This document shows, piece after piece, positions 6,787 through 15,336 of a DNA stretch of 35,462 bases. The position numbers and the translations under genes were made by a program. The first letter of the stretch is position 1; each line of letters begins with the position of its first letter. A model generated the notes under the pieces. The model had not been told where the DNA came from and did not search any database. It saw nothing but the letters and a program-made list of their open reading frames with translations. Source of the DNA: Rikenella microfusus (lineage in GTDB: Bacteria; Bacteroidota; Bacteroidia; Bacteroidales; DYQK01); the NCBI GenBank assembly GCA_020719385.1, contig DYQK01000025.1, forward strand, positions 1-35,462, in the 5' to 3' direction.

Positions 6787-9192
6787 ATGAACTCGCAAAA
6801 GTTTAAATTTCGATTTTTTCTAATTTTCATTGGAATCTTATTAGGAAAAAATTTATTTGCTCAAACGCAATTCGACTCAACATACAAATTTCCCAACAGC
6901 GACGGCAGATTTACCTTAGGCGTGGAAGGAAAAAGAATTATGTATGGCTATCCTTTTCCGTATTCCACCTCGCACTTCGTTTTAAATGTTGATGGAAAAT
7001 TTGCAAGCAATTATTCAGGTTTTTTGTATGATTTTGGAAATTTTACTCTCAAACCCGAAAAACCAACAGGAATACGAAAATTTTTTCAAAAATTTAATTT
7101 TTTTCAAAAAAAAGTTAAACCACAAATAAAATCGAAAAAAGGTGTTGCTTATCTCACCGACACGCTTAAAGTTTCTTTCGGAAACGAATATACGTTGCAT
7201 TCACAAATTACTTATCTCCATAAAAATCTCAAAATCACTCAAAAACTCACGCCTGTCAATGAATTTCTTGAGGAAATCACAGACCCACAAGGAAGAGCGA
7301 AATATTACAGAGTAGAATATCTCGTTGAGAATACTTCAAAAAAGAAGGTAAAACTCGGTTTGTTAGTCCTTTTTGACTTAATGATTCACGACAACGATGC
7401 TTGCCGCGTCGATGCTTTTGACTCCGAAGACATCGATTATACCAAAGGGCAAAGCAAACGTTTGCGAAATCGAGGAATGCAGGTGCATTTTGAACAAAAA
7501 AATATTCCTAAACGGTTGTTAGTCTACCGAGAAGTGAACGAATTGACAAAAGATTTAACAGGAGATTTTTTCTTAAATAAAAGTGGAGCAACGCCGCCGA
7601 ATCATCTCTATATTGGTCCATGGCCGCTTTATCACGCAACGCTTTGGGAATTGGGCGAAGTCGGTGAAGTGCGGGCAAGATATGACGATTCAGGAGTAAT
7701 CTTGCGTTGGGATATAAAAGATATTTTGCCCAATGAAACGCTTCGATATGCAGTTTATTATGGAATTTTTGGAAAAGGAAGTCTCGAACTTGTGCCTGCA
7801 GGAACGCCTTTCACGGGACACGACAGCACAGGAAGACGAATTGTGCAAGATTTCCCCACTTTCACAGCAAACAAATATTTGATAACTGAAGGAGATAGTG
7901 TTCAACTCGAATGGCAAACGCAAAATCCGTTAAATGCAGATGTAAAAATTTCTTGTCTCCCGACAAATCAACCCAATAATGGCAAAATTTGGGTGAAACC
8001 GCAAAAAACTACTTCTTATCAAATGTCAATGTACATTAATGATAAAAAAATTAATATTATTCCGATAGAAATTCGCGTTTTGCCGAAGATTGAAAAACCG
8101 AAACCGCCTGTTTATGTTAAACCGAAATATGATTTTCAAAATGACGGAAGATTTACTCTTGGCAACAAGGAAACGAAAAAACGAATGCTTTTTGGTTATC
8201 CGCTTGCCTATGCTGGAAGTCATTTTGTGTTGAATGTTGATAAAAATTTTGCCTCAAACTCGCCGAATGTCTGTCTTATTAATAAAAATGTGAAATATTT
8301 GTCGGGAGAAGCAGGAAAAATTAGAGATAGTTTAACGATTTATGATGAGGTAGGTTTCGAGAAATTCGCAAATTTGCAGTTAAAACAAAAAATTGTTTCG
8401 GTGAATCAACAATTTTTGCCTGTCAATTCGGGTGAAGGTGAATATTTTCGTCTTGATTATGTGTTTATAAATCCGACTAATGACACCATTCGCAATGTAA
8501 ATTTTTCGTTATTTCTCGATGCGTGTGCAGGAAACAAAGATGACTGCGTTATAAAAGCAGATAAAACGAATATTTCTCTCAATACTTCTCTTGCGGGCAA
8601 AAAAATTCCTTCAGAGATTTTGTTTTCTGAAAATACAGAAAAACCTGTTCAAATTTTGACAAAACAAAATTCGCCTGACGAGGTAATTGTCGGACATTCT
8701 GCGTATTTGTCGAATGTTAGCGATAACATTTCTCTCAAAGCAAAAAATTATGTTGATGACAGCGGGCTATTTTTTCTATGGAAAAATCGAAATGTTGCCC
8801 CGCGAGACAGTTTGACTGCAACAATTTTTATCGGCACAGGTGCAGGAAAAATAGATTTTTTATACAACAATTTGAAGCGGAAAAAGTCAATGACAGTTTA
8901 TTTTGAATCCTCGCGTGAAATGGCTTCGAATTATAATCCTGCGGTGAAAGATTTTTTTCGCGGTTTAAAACCTGAAGCAATTTTACTCGAAGGTTACACA
9001 GACGGAGACGGCAACGAATCGCAAAATTATCAACTGTCAAAAGAGAGAGCCGAGTCGGTGAAGAAATTTATTTTGTCACTTGGTTTCAAAGAGGAAATTA
9101 TTTTAGTAAAAAATTACGGCGAATTTTTCAAAAACCACGACAAAGATGCCGAGCATCAACGCAAAGTTGTAATAACTATTTTGGGGAAGTAA
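6787..9192 (+). CDS. Secreted OmpA-family protein with a duplicated N-terminal domain
   Basis: 801 residues. ATG 6787 gives a clean signal peptide ending LLGKNLFAQ; a TTG four codons upstream is not needed. The N-terminal region is internally duplicated: DGRFTLG ... RIMYGYP ... SHFVLNVD ... FASN at ~39-80 recurs as DGRFTLG ... RMLFGYP ... SHFVLNVD ... FASN at ~453-495, and both copies go on to YLVENTS/YVFINPT-like and DDSG-hL-hhW segments. Between them (~365-440) lies an Ig-like linker ending in KTTSYQMSM. The C-terminal OmpA domain (~700-801) carries GYTDGDGNESQNYQLSKERA; D739 and R754 keep the 15-residue spacing of the Asp/Arg pair that binds diaminopimelate in OmpA. Likely a periplasmic or outer-membrane protein tethered to peptidoglycan; what the duplicated domain binds is unknown. 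Confidence 0.82.
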   Translation: MNSQKFKFRFFLIFIGILLGKNLFAQTQFDSTYKFPNSDGRFTLGVEGKRIMYGYPFPYSTSHFVLNVDGKFASNYSGFLYDFGNFTLKPEKPTGIRKFFQKFNFFQKKVKPQIKSKKGVAYLTDTLKVSFGNEYTLHSQITYLHKNLKITQKLTPVNEFLEEITDPQGRAKYYRVEYLVENTSKKKVKLGLLVLFDLMIHDNDACRVDAFDSEDIDYTKGQSKRLRNRGMQVHFEQKNIPKRLLVYREVNELTKDLTGDFFLNKSGATPPNHLYIGPWPLYHATLWELGEVGEVRARYDDSGVILRWDIKDILPNETLRYAVYYGIFGKGSLELVPAGTPFTGHDSTGRRIVQDFPTFTANKYLITEGDSVQLEWQTQNPLNADVKISCLPTNQPNNGKIWVKPQKTTSYQMSMYINDKKINIIPIEIRVLPKIEKPKPPVYVKPKYDFQNDGRFTLGNKETKKRMLFGYPLAYAGSHFVLNVDKNFASNSPNVCLINKNVKYLSGEAGKIRDSLTIYDEVGFEKFANLQLKQKIVSVNQQFLPVNSGEGEYFRLDYVFINPTNDTIRNVNFSLFLDACAGNKDDCVIKADKTNISLNTSLAGKKIPSEILFSENTEKPVQILTKQNSPDEVIVGHSAYLSNVSDNISLKAKNYVDDSGLFFLWKNRNVAPRDSLTATIFIGTGAGKIDFLYNNLKRKKSMTVYFESSREMASNYNPAVKDFFRGLKPEAILLEGYTDGDGNESQNYQLSKERAESVKKFILSLGFKEEIILVKNYGEFFKNHDKDAEHQRKVVITILGK

Positions 9193-9214
9193 AATTTTTT
9201 TCGAAAAAATTGTA

Positions 9215-9222
9215 TACATTTG
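9215..9222 (+). promoter_or_regulatory. -7 box TACATTTG
   Basis: An exact TAnnTTTG, 36 bp before ATG 9259. Its own TTG creates an in-frame false start at 9220 for the gene below. The -33 box is not evident. Confidence 0.5.
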
Positions 9223-9258
9223 CAAAAACTTTTTATAAATAATTTTTTTTATAAATTT

Positions 9259-10872
9259 ATGTTAATTTTAAAAGCAGAAATTAGAGATGTTGATTATTTA
9301 TTTCGCAGAGGCGGTCATATGGAAAGTCGTCCCGATGAAATGTACACTTCTCTTCGCAAAACTCTCGATTTGTATAAACAAATTTTCGGTGAAAACGGTC
9401 ATTTGTTCACAGAACCAATAAATATTCCGCCGCAAAATCTTTCTGGTTGCGTTTCGTATTGGCATTCTCATCATCCGAGTCTCAGGGGAATGGGTACGGT
9501 TGACGACAAGCCGCTTTCAGATACGCTTCGAGTCGGAAATGATGGGAAAATTCGGATTCAAACGTTGCCAAATATTTCTGATTCGTTTCAAAAAGCAATT
9601 GCCGAGGATTGTTTAGTGAACGAGGTGAATGTTTTGAGTGCGTTTCTCAAACGCATTCCGAATCTTTATAATGACGTTTTTTTGAAATGTTTGCAAGTTC
9701 CTTCGCTTGATTACGTCTTTGCGATTCCATTCAATGATGACACTTATTTTATGGTTTTGACTTTTTGGTCATTTATTCCTGATGACCCAAGAAAACCAGG
9801 CGATTTAGTGATAAAATTAGCAAATTCGCCGTTAATAGCGATGCCTTTCGAGATAGTTTACGAAGATGCCGATGTTGCTGTGCATCATCCGATAAGTTTT
9901 TATCAAATAGGAAAGTCTGTTGAGACAAAATATTCCGACAATAACGGGAAAATTGTTTTGCCGCAAGTGCGAGTGGGTGGTTATGTGCGAACTATTGCGG
10001 AATATTGCGTTGCGGCAGAAGTAATTACGCAAAATTCGCCTCACAAAGCCGATTCTTTGCTTCGACATCGCAAAACAACACTCAATAATGATGTTCCCGT
10101 TGTTGAAAATGAGTTTATTTGTCAACCCAATACGTTGTATCGCATCAAAGTTAAACGAATTTTTGCCGATATGAAGTTTAAATTGGTTTATAAAAATTGC
10201 GGCAAAGCAGCGAAGCGTGTTCCTCTTTCTGTTGAAGCTGCGATAAAAGATTCTTCTCTCAAAGAACATTCATTTACTTCAGACGACAACGGCGAAATTC
10301 TCATTAAAAATGTAAGAATTTCAGAAGTTGTGAAAATTTTGAAAAGCAATGACTGCGAAGAGCAAATTTTTTCGTTCAATAAAACTCAAAATGAGTATGT
10401 TATTGAAGTTGAAAAACCTGTACATACGCAAATCGGCGAACCACCGCGAGAAAATTGTCGAGTATTTTTTACAGGATTAGTCGTTGGCGATGAATTTGAC
10501 TCTGTAGGTGTTAGTGAGGCTTACGTTATTGATGAATGCAGCGAATATGTCGGTGCAGGCGAATATCCTGACAATACGGTTGCTTTTCCCAATGCAGTTG
10601 CACATACTTTTGACGGAATTGCCATTGACAAAAAAACGAGAGTGATTATTTATAGCGAGAAAAATTTTCAAGGAACAGTTTTGCTTGACAAAGTTGGTCC
10701 CGCAATTATCAATAATGGTTTGTGGAAAAACGATGTGAGATATATGAATGTGAACACAAAAACGTTCAAAGAACCTTTGCAAACAAATTTTCCGCAATCA
10801 GTGCGGGAATGGAGCGAGGGAAATATGCAAGAATGGTCTTACGGTTCTCTCAAAATCACTTGCGAGGAATAA
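9259..10872 (+). CDS. Conserved-looking multidomain protein of unknown function
   Basis: 537 residues from ATG 9259; the in-frame TTG at 9220 lies inside the -7 box and is rejected. There is no signal peptide, so it is probably cytoplasmic or exported by another route. Residues 1-200 are unrecognised and include WHSHHPSLRGMGTVDD and FAIPFNDDTYFMVLTFWSF. Two segments, YSDNNGKIVLPQVRVGGYV (from 225) and FTSDDNGEILIKNVRI (from 339), have the D-x-x-G-x-I-x-L-x-x-V rhythm of transthyretin-like/carboxypeptidase-regulatory beta-sandwiches. Near the C-terminus YSEKNFQG (465-472) fits the Y-x6-G start of a beta/gamma-crystallin Greek key, followed by WSYGSLKITC. Own promoter and terminator. No family named; domain suggestions are pattern-based. 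Confidence 0.65.
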   Translation: MLILKAEIRDVDYLFRRGGHMESRPDEMYTSLRKTLDLYKQIFGENGHLFTEPINIPPQNLSGCVSYWHSHHPSLRGMGTVDDKPLSDTLRVGNDGKIRIQTLPNISDSFQKAIAEDCLVNEVNVLSAFLKRIPNLYNDVFLKCLQVPSLDYVFAIPFNDDTYFMVLTFWSFIPDDPRKPGDLVIKLANSPLIAMPFEIVYEDADVAVHHPISFYQIGKSVETKYSDNNGKIVLPQVRVGGYVRTIAEYCVAAEVITQNSPHKADSLLRHRKTTLNNDVPVVENEFICQPNTLYRIKVKRIFADMKFKLVYKNCGKAAKRVPLSVEAAIKDSSLKEHSFTSDDNGEILIKNVRISEVVKILKSNDCEEQIFSFNKTQNEYVIEVEKPVHTQIGEPPRENCRVFFTGLVVGDEFDSVGVSEAYVIDECSEYVGAGEYPDNTVAFPNAVAHTFDGIAIDKKTRVIIYSEKNFQGTVLLDKVGPAIINNGLWKNDVRYMNVNTKTFKEPLQTNFPQSVREWSEGNMQEWSYGSLKITCEE

Positions 10873-10890
10873 TTTTTTACACAAAACAAA

Positions 10891-10930
10891 AACCTTGATA
10901 GCGTTAAAATGCTGTCAAGGTTAAAATTTT
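10891..10930 (+). terminator. Intrinsic terminator
   Basis: AACCTTGATAGC (10891-10902) pairs with GCTGTCAAGGTT (10911-10922), a 12-bp stem with one T·G pair and an 8-nt loop, followed by AAAATTTTT. It lies 18 nt after the stop codon. Confidence 0.8.
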
Positions 10931-10963
10931 TCTCAAAAATTTTCTTTTTCTCAAAAATTTATT

Positions 10964-10971
10964 TAATTTTG
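10964..10971 (+). promoter_or_regulatory. -7 box TAATTTTG for the SpoIIE-receiver gene
   Basis: An exact TAnnTTTG, 51 bp before ATG 11023. No convincing -33 TTTG. Cotranscription with recX is likely from the 5-nt gap between the genes. Confidence 0.45.
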
Positions 10972-11022
10972 CAAAAAATATTTTATAAAATGAGTTTTCT
11001 TTGTTAAAAAATATTAAAATCT

Positions 11023-12639
11023 ATGGAACATTTTAACAATTTGATAGAATTAATTCTTGTCGAAAATAATAAATTGCAGGCAGAATACATTTCGAGTATT
11101 TTCGATTCGAAATATTATCGGATTAAACAATTTTTCGATGGAGAAGAGGCATATAAATTTCTTTTGCAAAATACTTCTCTCGATGTTGTTGTTTTGCTAA
11201 GTTATCATTTGAAATCAATGAACGGAATCGAAATGATGCAGAATCTGCGAAATATGGGCAAAGAATTTGCGTTTATTTTTTTCACCGCAGACAAAACCGT
11301 CGAAACCGCCATCGAAGCAATGAAATCTGGTGCTTTAGATTTTTTACCCAAAACAGCGAAATTGCCCGAATTATTGCCCTCTGTGGTCAATAAAGTTTAC
11401 AGGTTACAGCAAGACAGACTCGCAAGAGAAAGAATGAAACGCGAATTAGAACGAAGCGAGGCACATTTAAAAATTATTCTCAAATCGCTGCAAGACAGCA
11501 TAAAATACGCACAAAGAATTCAAGACGCAATTTTCACCCCAAAAGAATTTATAAAATATCTTTTCCCCGAACATTTTATTTTGTATAAACCCAAAAATGT
11601 CGTTGGAGGTGATTTTTATTGGGCAACTCAACGAAAAGACAAAATATTTTTCGCCGCCGCAGACTGCACAGGTCACGGAGTGCCGGGCGGTTTCATGACA
11701 ATGTTAGGAATTACGTTGCTAAACGAGATAGTTTTGTACAACGAAAACGATTCTGCCGCTTCGATTCTCAAAAAATTGAGCGAAGCAGTAATAAAATCTT
11801 TGCGACAAACAGGAAAAATCGGTGAGGCAAAAGATGGAATGGACATTTCTTTTTGTATTTTAGACACAAAAAGTCATAAATTATCTTTCGCAGGAGCGCA
11901 TAATTCTTTGTATGTATTTAGAAATCAACAACTTACAATTCTCAAAGCAGATAAAATTCCTATTGGTTATTATCGAATTATTGATGCAGAATTTACGAAT
12001 CACACAATTTTTTTGGAAAATAACGATGTTTTGTATCTTTTCTCTGATGGTTATGCCGACCAATTCGGCGGTTTAGAAAATCGAAAATTCCTGACCACGC
12101 GTTTTCAGGAACTTTTACGCGAGATTCATCTTTTACCTTTCGAAGAACAAGAAAAAATTTTGTTAAATCATTTTTTGCAGTGGAAAAGAAATTATGAACA
12201 ATTAGATGACATTTTAGTTTGGGGAATAAAAATTCTTTTCTCCGAACATTCGCACTCGCAAAATGTCTCAAATTTAGAAAATAAAATCATTTTGATTGCC
12301 GAGGACGAAGAGGAAAATTTTATTTTGTTTCAAGAAATTTTGTCTTTTTATAATGTTGAGGTTTTGCACGCAAAAAACGGCAAAGAAGCAGTGGAATATT
12401 GTCGCAAAAACTCACGTATCGACTTGATTTTGACAGACATAAGAATGCCAATTATGAACGGTTACGAGGCAACACAGGAAATTAAACAACTTCGCCCTGA
12501 AATTCCTATCATTATTCAAACTGCGTACACAATGGCGGGCGAGAAGGAGAAATGTTTTAAAGCAGGTTGCAACGATTATATCACAAAACCAATTAACGCA
12601 GAAGAACTTATTAATTTGATTTCCAAATACTTACAATAA
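11023..12639 (+). CDS. Response regulator: degenerate receiver, SpoIIE/PP2C phosphatase, intact receiver
   Basis: 538-residue cytoplasmic signalling protein. Residues ~8-125 have the receiver fold, but the phosphoacceptor position is Ser60 (VVVLLSYHLKSMNG) and the acidic pair is E14-N15; T88 and K110 are kept. A helical linker (~128-165) leads to a SpoIIE/RsbU-type PP2C phosphatase (~175-405) with metal-binding acids in VGGDFYW (D197), ADCTGHGVPGG (D214), DGMD (281-284), FSDGYAD (D342) and DD395-396. The C-terminal receiver (~422-538) is canonical: E427/D428, D472 in LTDIRMP, K522. Such phosphatases usually dephosphorylate anti-sigma-factor antagonists. The arrangement suggests control by phosphorylation of the C-terminal receiver, with the N-terminal one perhaps a structural or dimerisation module. 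Confidence 0.9.
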   Translation: MEHFNNLIELILVENNKLQAEYISSIFDSKYYRIKQFFDGEEAYKFLLQNTSLDVVVLLSYHLKSMNGIEMMQNLRNMGKEFAFIFFTADKTVETAIEAMKSGALDFLPKTAKLPELLPSVVNKVYRLQQDRLARERMKRELERSEAHLKIILKSLQDSIKYAQRIQDAIFTPKEFIKYLFPEHFILYKPKNVVGGDFYWATQRKDKIFFAAADCTGHGVPGGFMTMLGITLLNEIVLYNENDSAASILKKLSEAVIKSLRQTGKIGEAKDGMDISFCILDTKSHKLSFAGAHNSLYVFRNQQLTILKADKIPIGYYRIIDAEFTNHTIFLENNDVLYLFSDGYADQFGGLENRKFLTTRFQELLREIHLLPFEEQEKILLNHFLQWKRNYEQLDDILVWGIKILFSEHSHSQNVSNLENKIILIAEDEEENFILFQEILSFYNVEVLHAKNGKEAVEYCRKNSRIDLILTDIRMPIMNGYEATQEIKQLRPEIPIIIQTAYTMAGEKEKCFKAGCNDYITKPINAEELINLISKYLQ

Positions 12640-12644
12640 ATTTT

Positions 12645-13115
12645 ATGGAAAAAAAACTTGAGATAATTCTTGCAAAAATGCAAAAAATTTGTGCGAAAAA
12701 CGAACATTATACCTTCGAGATTCAGAAAAAATTGTCAAATTTTGAGATAAATTCCGATGAAATTTCTGAAATTATTGAAGTTTTGACAAAAGAAAAATTT
12801 CTCGACGACCAACGCTTCGCCAACGCTTTTGCCATTGACAAGTTAAAATTTAATTATTGGGGCAAAAAAAAGATTGCTTTTGAGTTAAAAATGAAAAAAA
12901 TCGACAATTTTTTCATACAAAACGCACTCAACTCGCTTGACGAGGAGAAATATTGCGAGGTTTTAGAAAACGAACTTCGCAAAAAATTGAAAAGTTTAAA
13001 AACTTCAAATTTGAGAGAAATAAAAATGAAATTATTTAGTTTTGCTCAAACGCGCGGCTTCGAAAGCGATATTATCTCGAAAGTTTTGGGAAAAATCTTT
13101 GCCAAAAACGAATAA
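12645..13115 (+). CDS. recX: Regulatory protein RecX
   Basis: 156 residues, within the usual RecX size range. It is alpha-helical with the three-helix repeats of the family, including KEKFLDDQRFANAFAIDK (about 50-67) and the WGKKKIAFELKMKKI segment (about 72-86). RecX binds RecA filaments and modulates recombination and the SOS response in the cytoplasm. The ATG is 5 nt after the stop of the phosphatase gene, so the two may share a transcript. RecA is not in the window. Its last 84 bp, coding for about 27 residues, overlap the 3' end of the convergent O-antigen-ligase-like gene, both frames being open. Confidence 0.9.
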   Translation: MEKKLEIILAKMQKICAKNEHYTFEIQKKLSNFEINSDEISEIIEVLTKEKFLDDQRFANAFAIDKLKFNYWGKKKIAFELKMKKIDNFFIQNALNSLDEEKYCEVLENELRKKLKSLKTSNLREIKMKLFSFAQTRGFESDIISKVLGKIFAKNE

Positions 13116-14648
13116 CGCATAAAAATAGGCAAAAAATGTTGCTCCTGCTTGTGTTTCGAGAGTGTCCTCGTTTAAAAATGACAAAAAAGTTACCAAAATA
13201 ATTAACTTTACAAAAAAATCTCGATATTTTTTTTCGTTGAAAATCGGAAATAAAATCGAAAAAACGCAAAACAGAAAACCAAAAATTCCAAAAGAGACAA
13301 AAAACGTAACTAATTGATTATGTGTGCGTAACTGCCATTTTTTCTCCAAAGAAGTTTTCATTTTTGCGTATTGTTTCTCAAATTCGTCCTGCACATCGCC
13401 CGTGCCTGTCCCAAAGAAAAAATGTTCAGCGATAATATTGAACGCAACTCTGAGATATTCAAAGCGTTGCGTAAAAGAATGACCGTTGAGATTTCCCGTG
13501 CGTTTTGCCTCGTCAAATTCCCAAATTAATTCATAAATTCTAGACGAAATGTTGTATTTTTTTTCATAAATTACATTCGCAAGACCATTTTCAATATTTT
13601 CTATATCCTTGATAGTCAAAGAATTAACACTTTCTGCGTCTTTTCGCAAATTTTTCGAAGTTAAATATCGAATCAAAGTAAAACGAATCTCTTGCCCGTG
13701 TTTATCTTTGCCGTCATACAAAAATTTACTGCGTTTATTCCATTCCTCTCGCAATTCCGTTTCACAGAAATAAATCCACACAAAATGCCCATTTTCAATT
13801 TGCAAATTTGAAGTTTCGTGAGAGTAAACATTTCCTTTTTTTGAAAATTTTTCCAAATTTTCAATTTTATCAACGTTATAAAAATTTTTCACCTGAAAAA
13901 TGAGATAAAAAAGAATTAAAAACGGAATAAAAATAGTTGAAAAAATAATTATTCTCTTGAAAATCAAAGAGTTAATTTGTTTCAAAAAAATCAAGAGAAA
14001 TATTTGAGAAAGAATAAAAAACACAATTATTCCTGTTATAGAATTTAAAATGAACAAAAAAAGCGTCAACCATAAAATTGCGAAAATCATTGTAACTCTT
14101 TGAAAACGTGAGAGATACGTATTTTTATTTAGAAAAAAATAAATCAGGGAAAAAATCGCAATATTTATCAAGAGCGAAAATCGAATGTGAGAGATAAACA
14201 AAGACAAAGAGCGGCTGTCGGTGTGCGGAATGAAAAAATTGTAAAAAAGTCCGATAAATGTTGCTGTAACAACGGAGGCGGCAAAGAAAAATAAAATAAT
14301 TTGTAATTGTTTAATATTCAACGGTTTAGATGTTCCAATGATAAGCGGCAAGACAAAAATCGGCAGTTTAATTTTTATATCGTGAAAAGCGTAGGAAAAA
14401 TTTTCTGTCGGAATCAAAAAAACAAAGTGAACGAGAAATAATCCAAGAAATATGGTTAAATCGGTTTTATTTCTCAACATCGCAAATTTTTCGTTAAAAT
14501 TTCGTTCCAACAGCCAGTTTCCCAGCAAGATAAATTGCGAGATACTTACTCCAATCGGGGCAACAGGCAAACTTATTCCTAAAAGAATCAGCGAGATGAA
14601 ATAAATTTCTCGATGCGGAATTTTTTGAAGGTACAAAAAAATGTTCAT
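13032..14648 (-). CDS. O-antigen ligase-like polytopic membrane protein
   Basis: 538 residues with about ten or more hydrophobic segments: a cluster in the first ~255 residues, a large hydrophilic, probably periplasmic, loop (~255-440), then RTHNQLVTFFVSFGIFGFLF (from 441) and two or three final membrane helices. A His-Asn pair just before a membrane helix with a following G-x-x-G is the usual look of the WaaL/Wzy-type O-antigen ligase family (Pfam Wzy_C), which join or polymerise lipid-linked glycans at the outer face of the inner membrane. No glycan genes are adjacent. A minus-strand -7 box lies 17 bp upstream. Its 3' end overlaps recX. The family call is good; substrate unknown. Confidence 0.8.
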   Translation of the reverse strand: MNIFLYLQKIPHREIYFISLILLGISLPVAPIGVSISQFILLGNWLLERNFNEKFAMLRNKTDLTIFLGLFLVHFVFLIPTENFSYAFHDIKIKLPIFVLPLIIGTSKPLNIKQLQIILFFFAASVVTATFIGLFYNFFIPHTDSRSLSLFISHIRFSLLINIAIFSLIYFFLNKNTYLSRFQRVTMIFAILWLTLFLFILNSITGIIVFFILSQIFLLIFLKQINSLIFKRIIIFSTIFIPFLILFYLIFQVKNFYNVDKIENLEKFSKKGNVYSHETSNLQIENGHFVWIYFCETELREEWNKRSKFLYDGKDKHGQEIRFTLIRYLTSKNLRKDAESVNSLTIKDIENIENGLANVIYEKKYNISSRIYELIWEFDEAKRTGNLNGHSFTQRFEYLRVAFNIIAEHFFFGTGTGDVQDEFEKQYAKMKTSLEKKWQLRTHNQLVTFFVSFGIFGFLFCVFSILFPIFNEKKYRDFFVKLIILVTFLSFLNEDTLETQAGATFFAYFYALFVFGKDFSQNFRDNIAFEAARLSKTK

Positions 14649-14664
14649 AAAATAAATTTTGAGG

Positions 14665-14672
14665 CAAAAATA
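14665..14672 (-). promoter_or_regulatory. -7 box TATTTTTG for the O-antigen ligase-like gene
   Basis: An exact TAnnTTTG on the minus strand, 17 bp before ATG 14648. It is divergent from the plus-strand promoter at 14693-14722. No -33 box is seen. Confidence 0.45.
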
Positions 14673-14692
14673 AGAAAATTCTGTTTAAAAAA

Positions 14693-14722
14693 TTTGTTTT
14701 TCGAAAATTTTTTGTAACTTTG
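14693..14722 (+). promoter_or_regulatory. Promoter of the small secreted protein gene
   Basis: TTTG (14693-14696), 18 nt, TAACTTTG (14715-14722). A full consensus match. The leader to ATG 14801 is about 75 nt. Confidence 0.65.
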
Positions 14723-14800
14723 TAACAAATTATATAAATTTTCAGTTTGAAAAAATTGGCACATAATTTGATGAGAAATTTTTATCTAAAAATTACAGTT

Positions 14801-15241
14801 ATGAAAAAAATATTTTTACTGATTTTTCTGAGTGGTTTTTATTTTTCGATTTTTGCCCAAATTTCGACATTAAAACCAACTCATGTTGCGTGGAATGCAA
14901 ATAAAACGTTGTTTTCGGTCAAAGAAGCGGCTTTGCAAGGCGTTCAAATTGCCGATTCTATCTCTTTGATAATTTATATCGATGCGAAATTGATAAAACC
15001 TGACGAAAATTTGTCTTTCGATTTTAATTGGTATCGCTACGGCGGGACGAGAAAATATTTAATGGACTCGTACAAACTCGATTGTACCAAAAATAATCTC
15101 AAAGATAATTCTTATATTCTTTCTGCTACAAAGAAAAATTTGCAAAAAGGTCTATGGGAAGTGGAAATTATCAATAAAACCGACAATATGAACGTGGAAT
15201 TCGGCGGAATAACGAAATTTCAAATTCTTATCAAAGAATAA
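14801..15241 (+). CDS. Small secreted protein of unknown function
   Basis: 146 residues. ATG 14801 was chosen because MKKIFLLIFLSGFYFSIFAQ is a textbook signal peptide; upstream in-frame TTG and ATG (14771) would place a hydrophilic tail before it. The mature part is about 126 residues and predicted mostly beta. It includes SFDFNWYRYGGTRKYLMDSY and ends KFQILIKE, consistent with one Ig-like or other beta-sandwich domain of the periplasm or cell surface. I do not recognise a family. It has its own promoter and a strong terminator, so it is monocistronic. Confidence 0.72.
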   Translation: MKKIFLLIFLSGFYFSIFAQISTLKPTHVAWNANKTLFSVKEAALQGVQIADSISLIIYIDAKLIKPDENLSFDFNWYRYGGTRKYLMDSYKLDCTKNNLKDNSYILSATKKNLQKGLWEVEIINKTDNMNVEFGGITKFQILIKE

Positions 15242-15249
15242 AATCTGAA

Positions 15250-15286
15250 AAATTGTTCAATTTTGTAAATTGAGCAATTTTTTTTT
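15250..15286 (+). terminator. Strong intrinsic terminator
   Basis: A 14-bp stem (15250-15263 with 15267-15280, one T·G pair) and a 3-nt loop TGT, running straight into a T-run. It starts 8 nt after the stop codon. Confidence 0.92.
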
Positions 15287-15315
15287 GTGAAATTTTAAAA
15301 AAATATTTATCTTTG
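15284..15315 (+). promoter_or_regulatory. Promoter of the YwqG-family gene
   Basis: TTTG (15284-15287), 20 nt, TATCTTTG (15308-15315). A full consensus match that overlaps the T-run of the preceding terminator. The TTG inside the -7 box is a false in-frame start (15313). Confidence 0.68.
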
Positions 15316-15336
15316 CAGCGAAAAATAAAATTTTTT

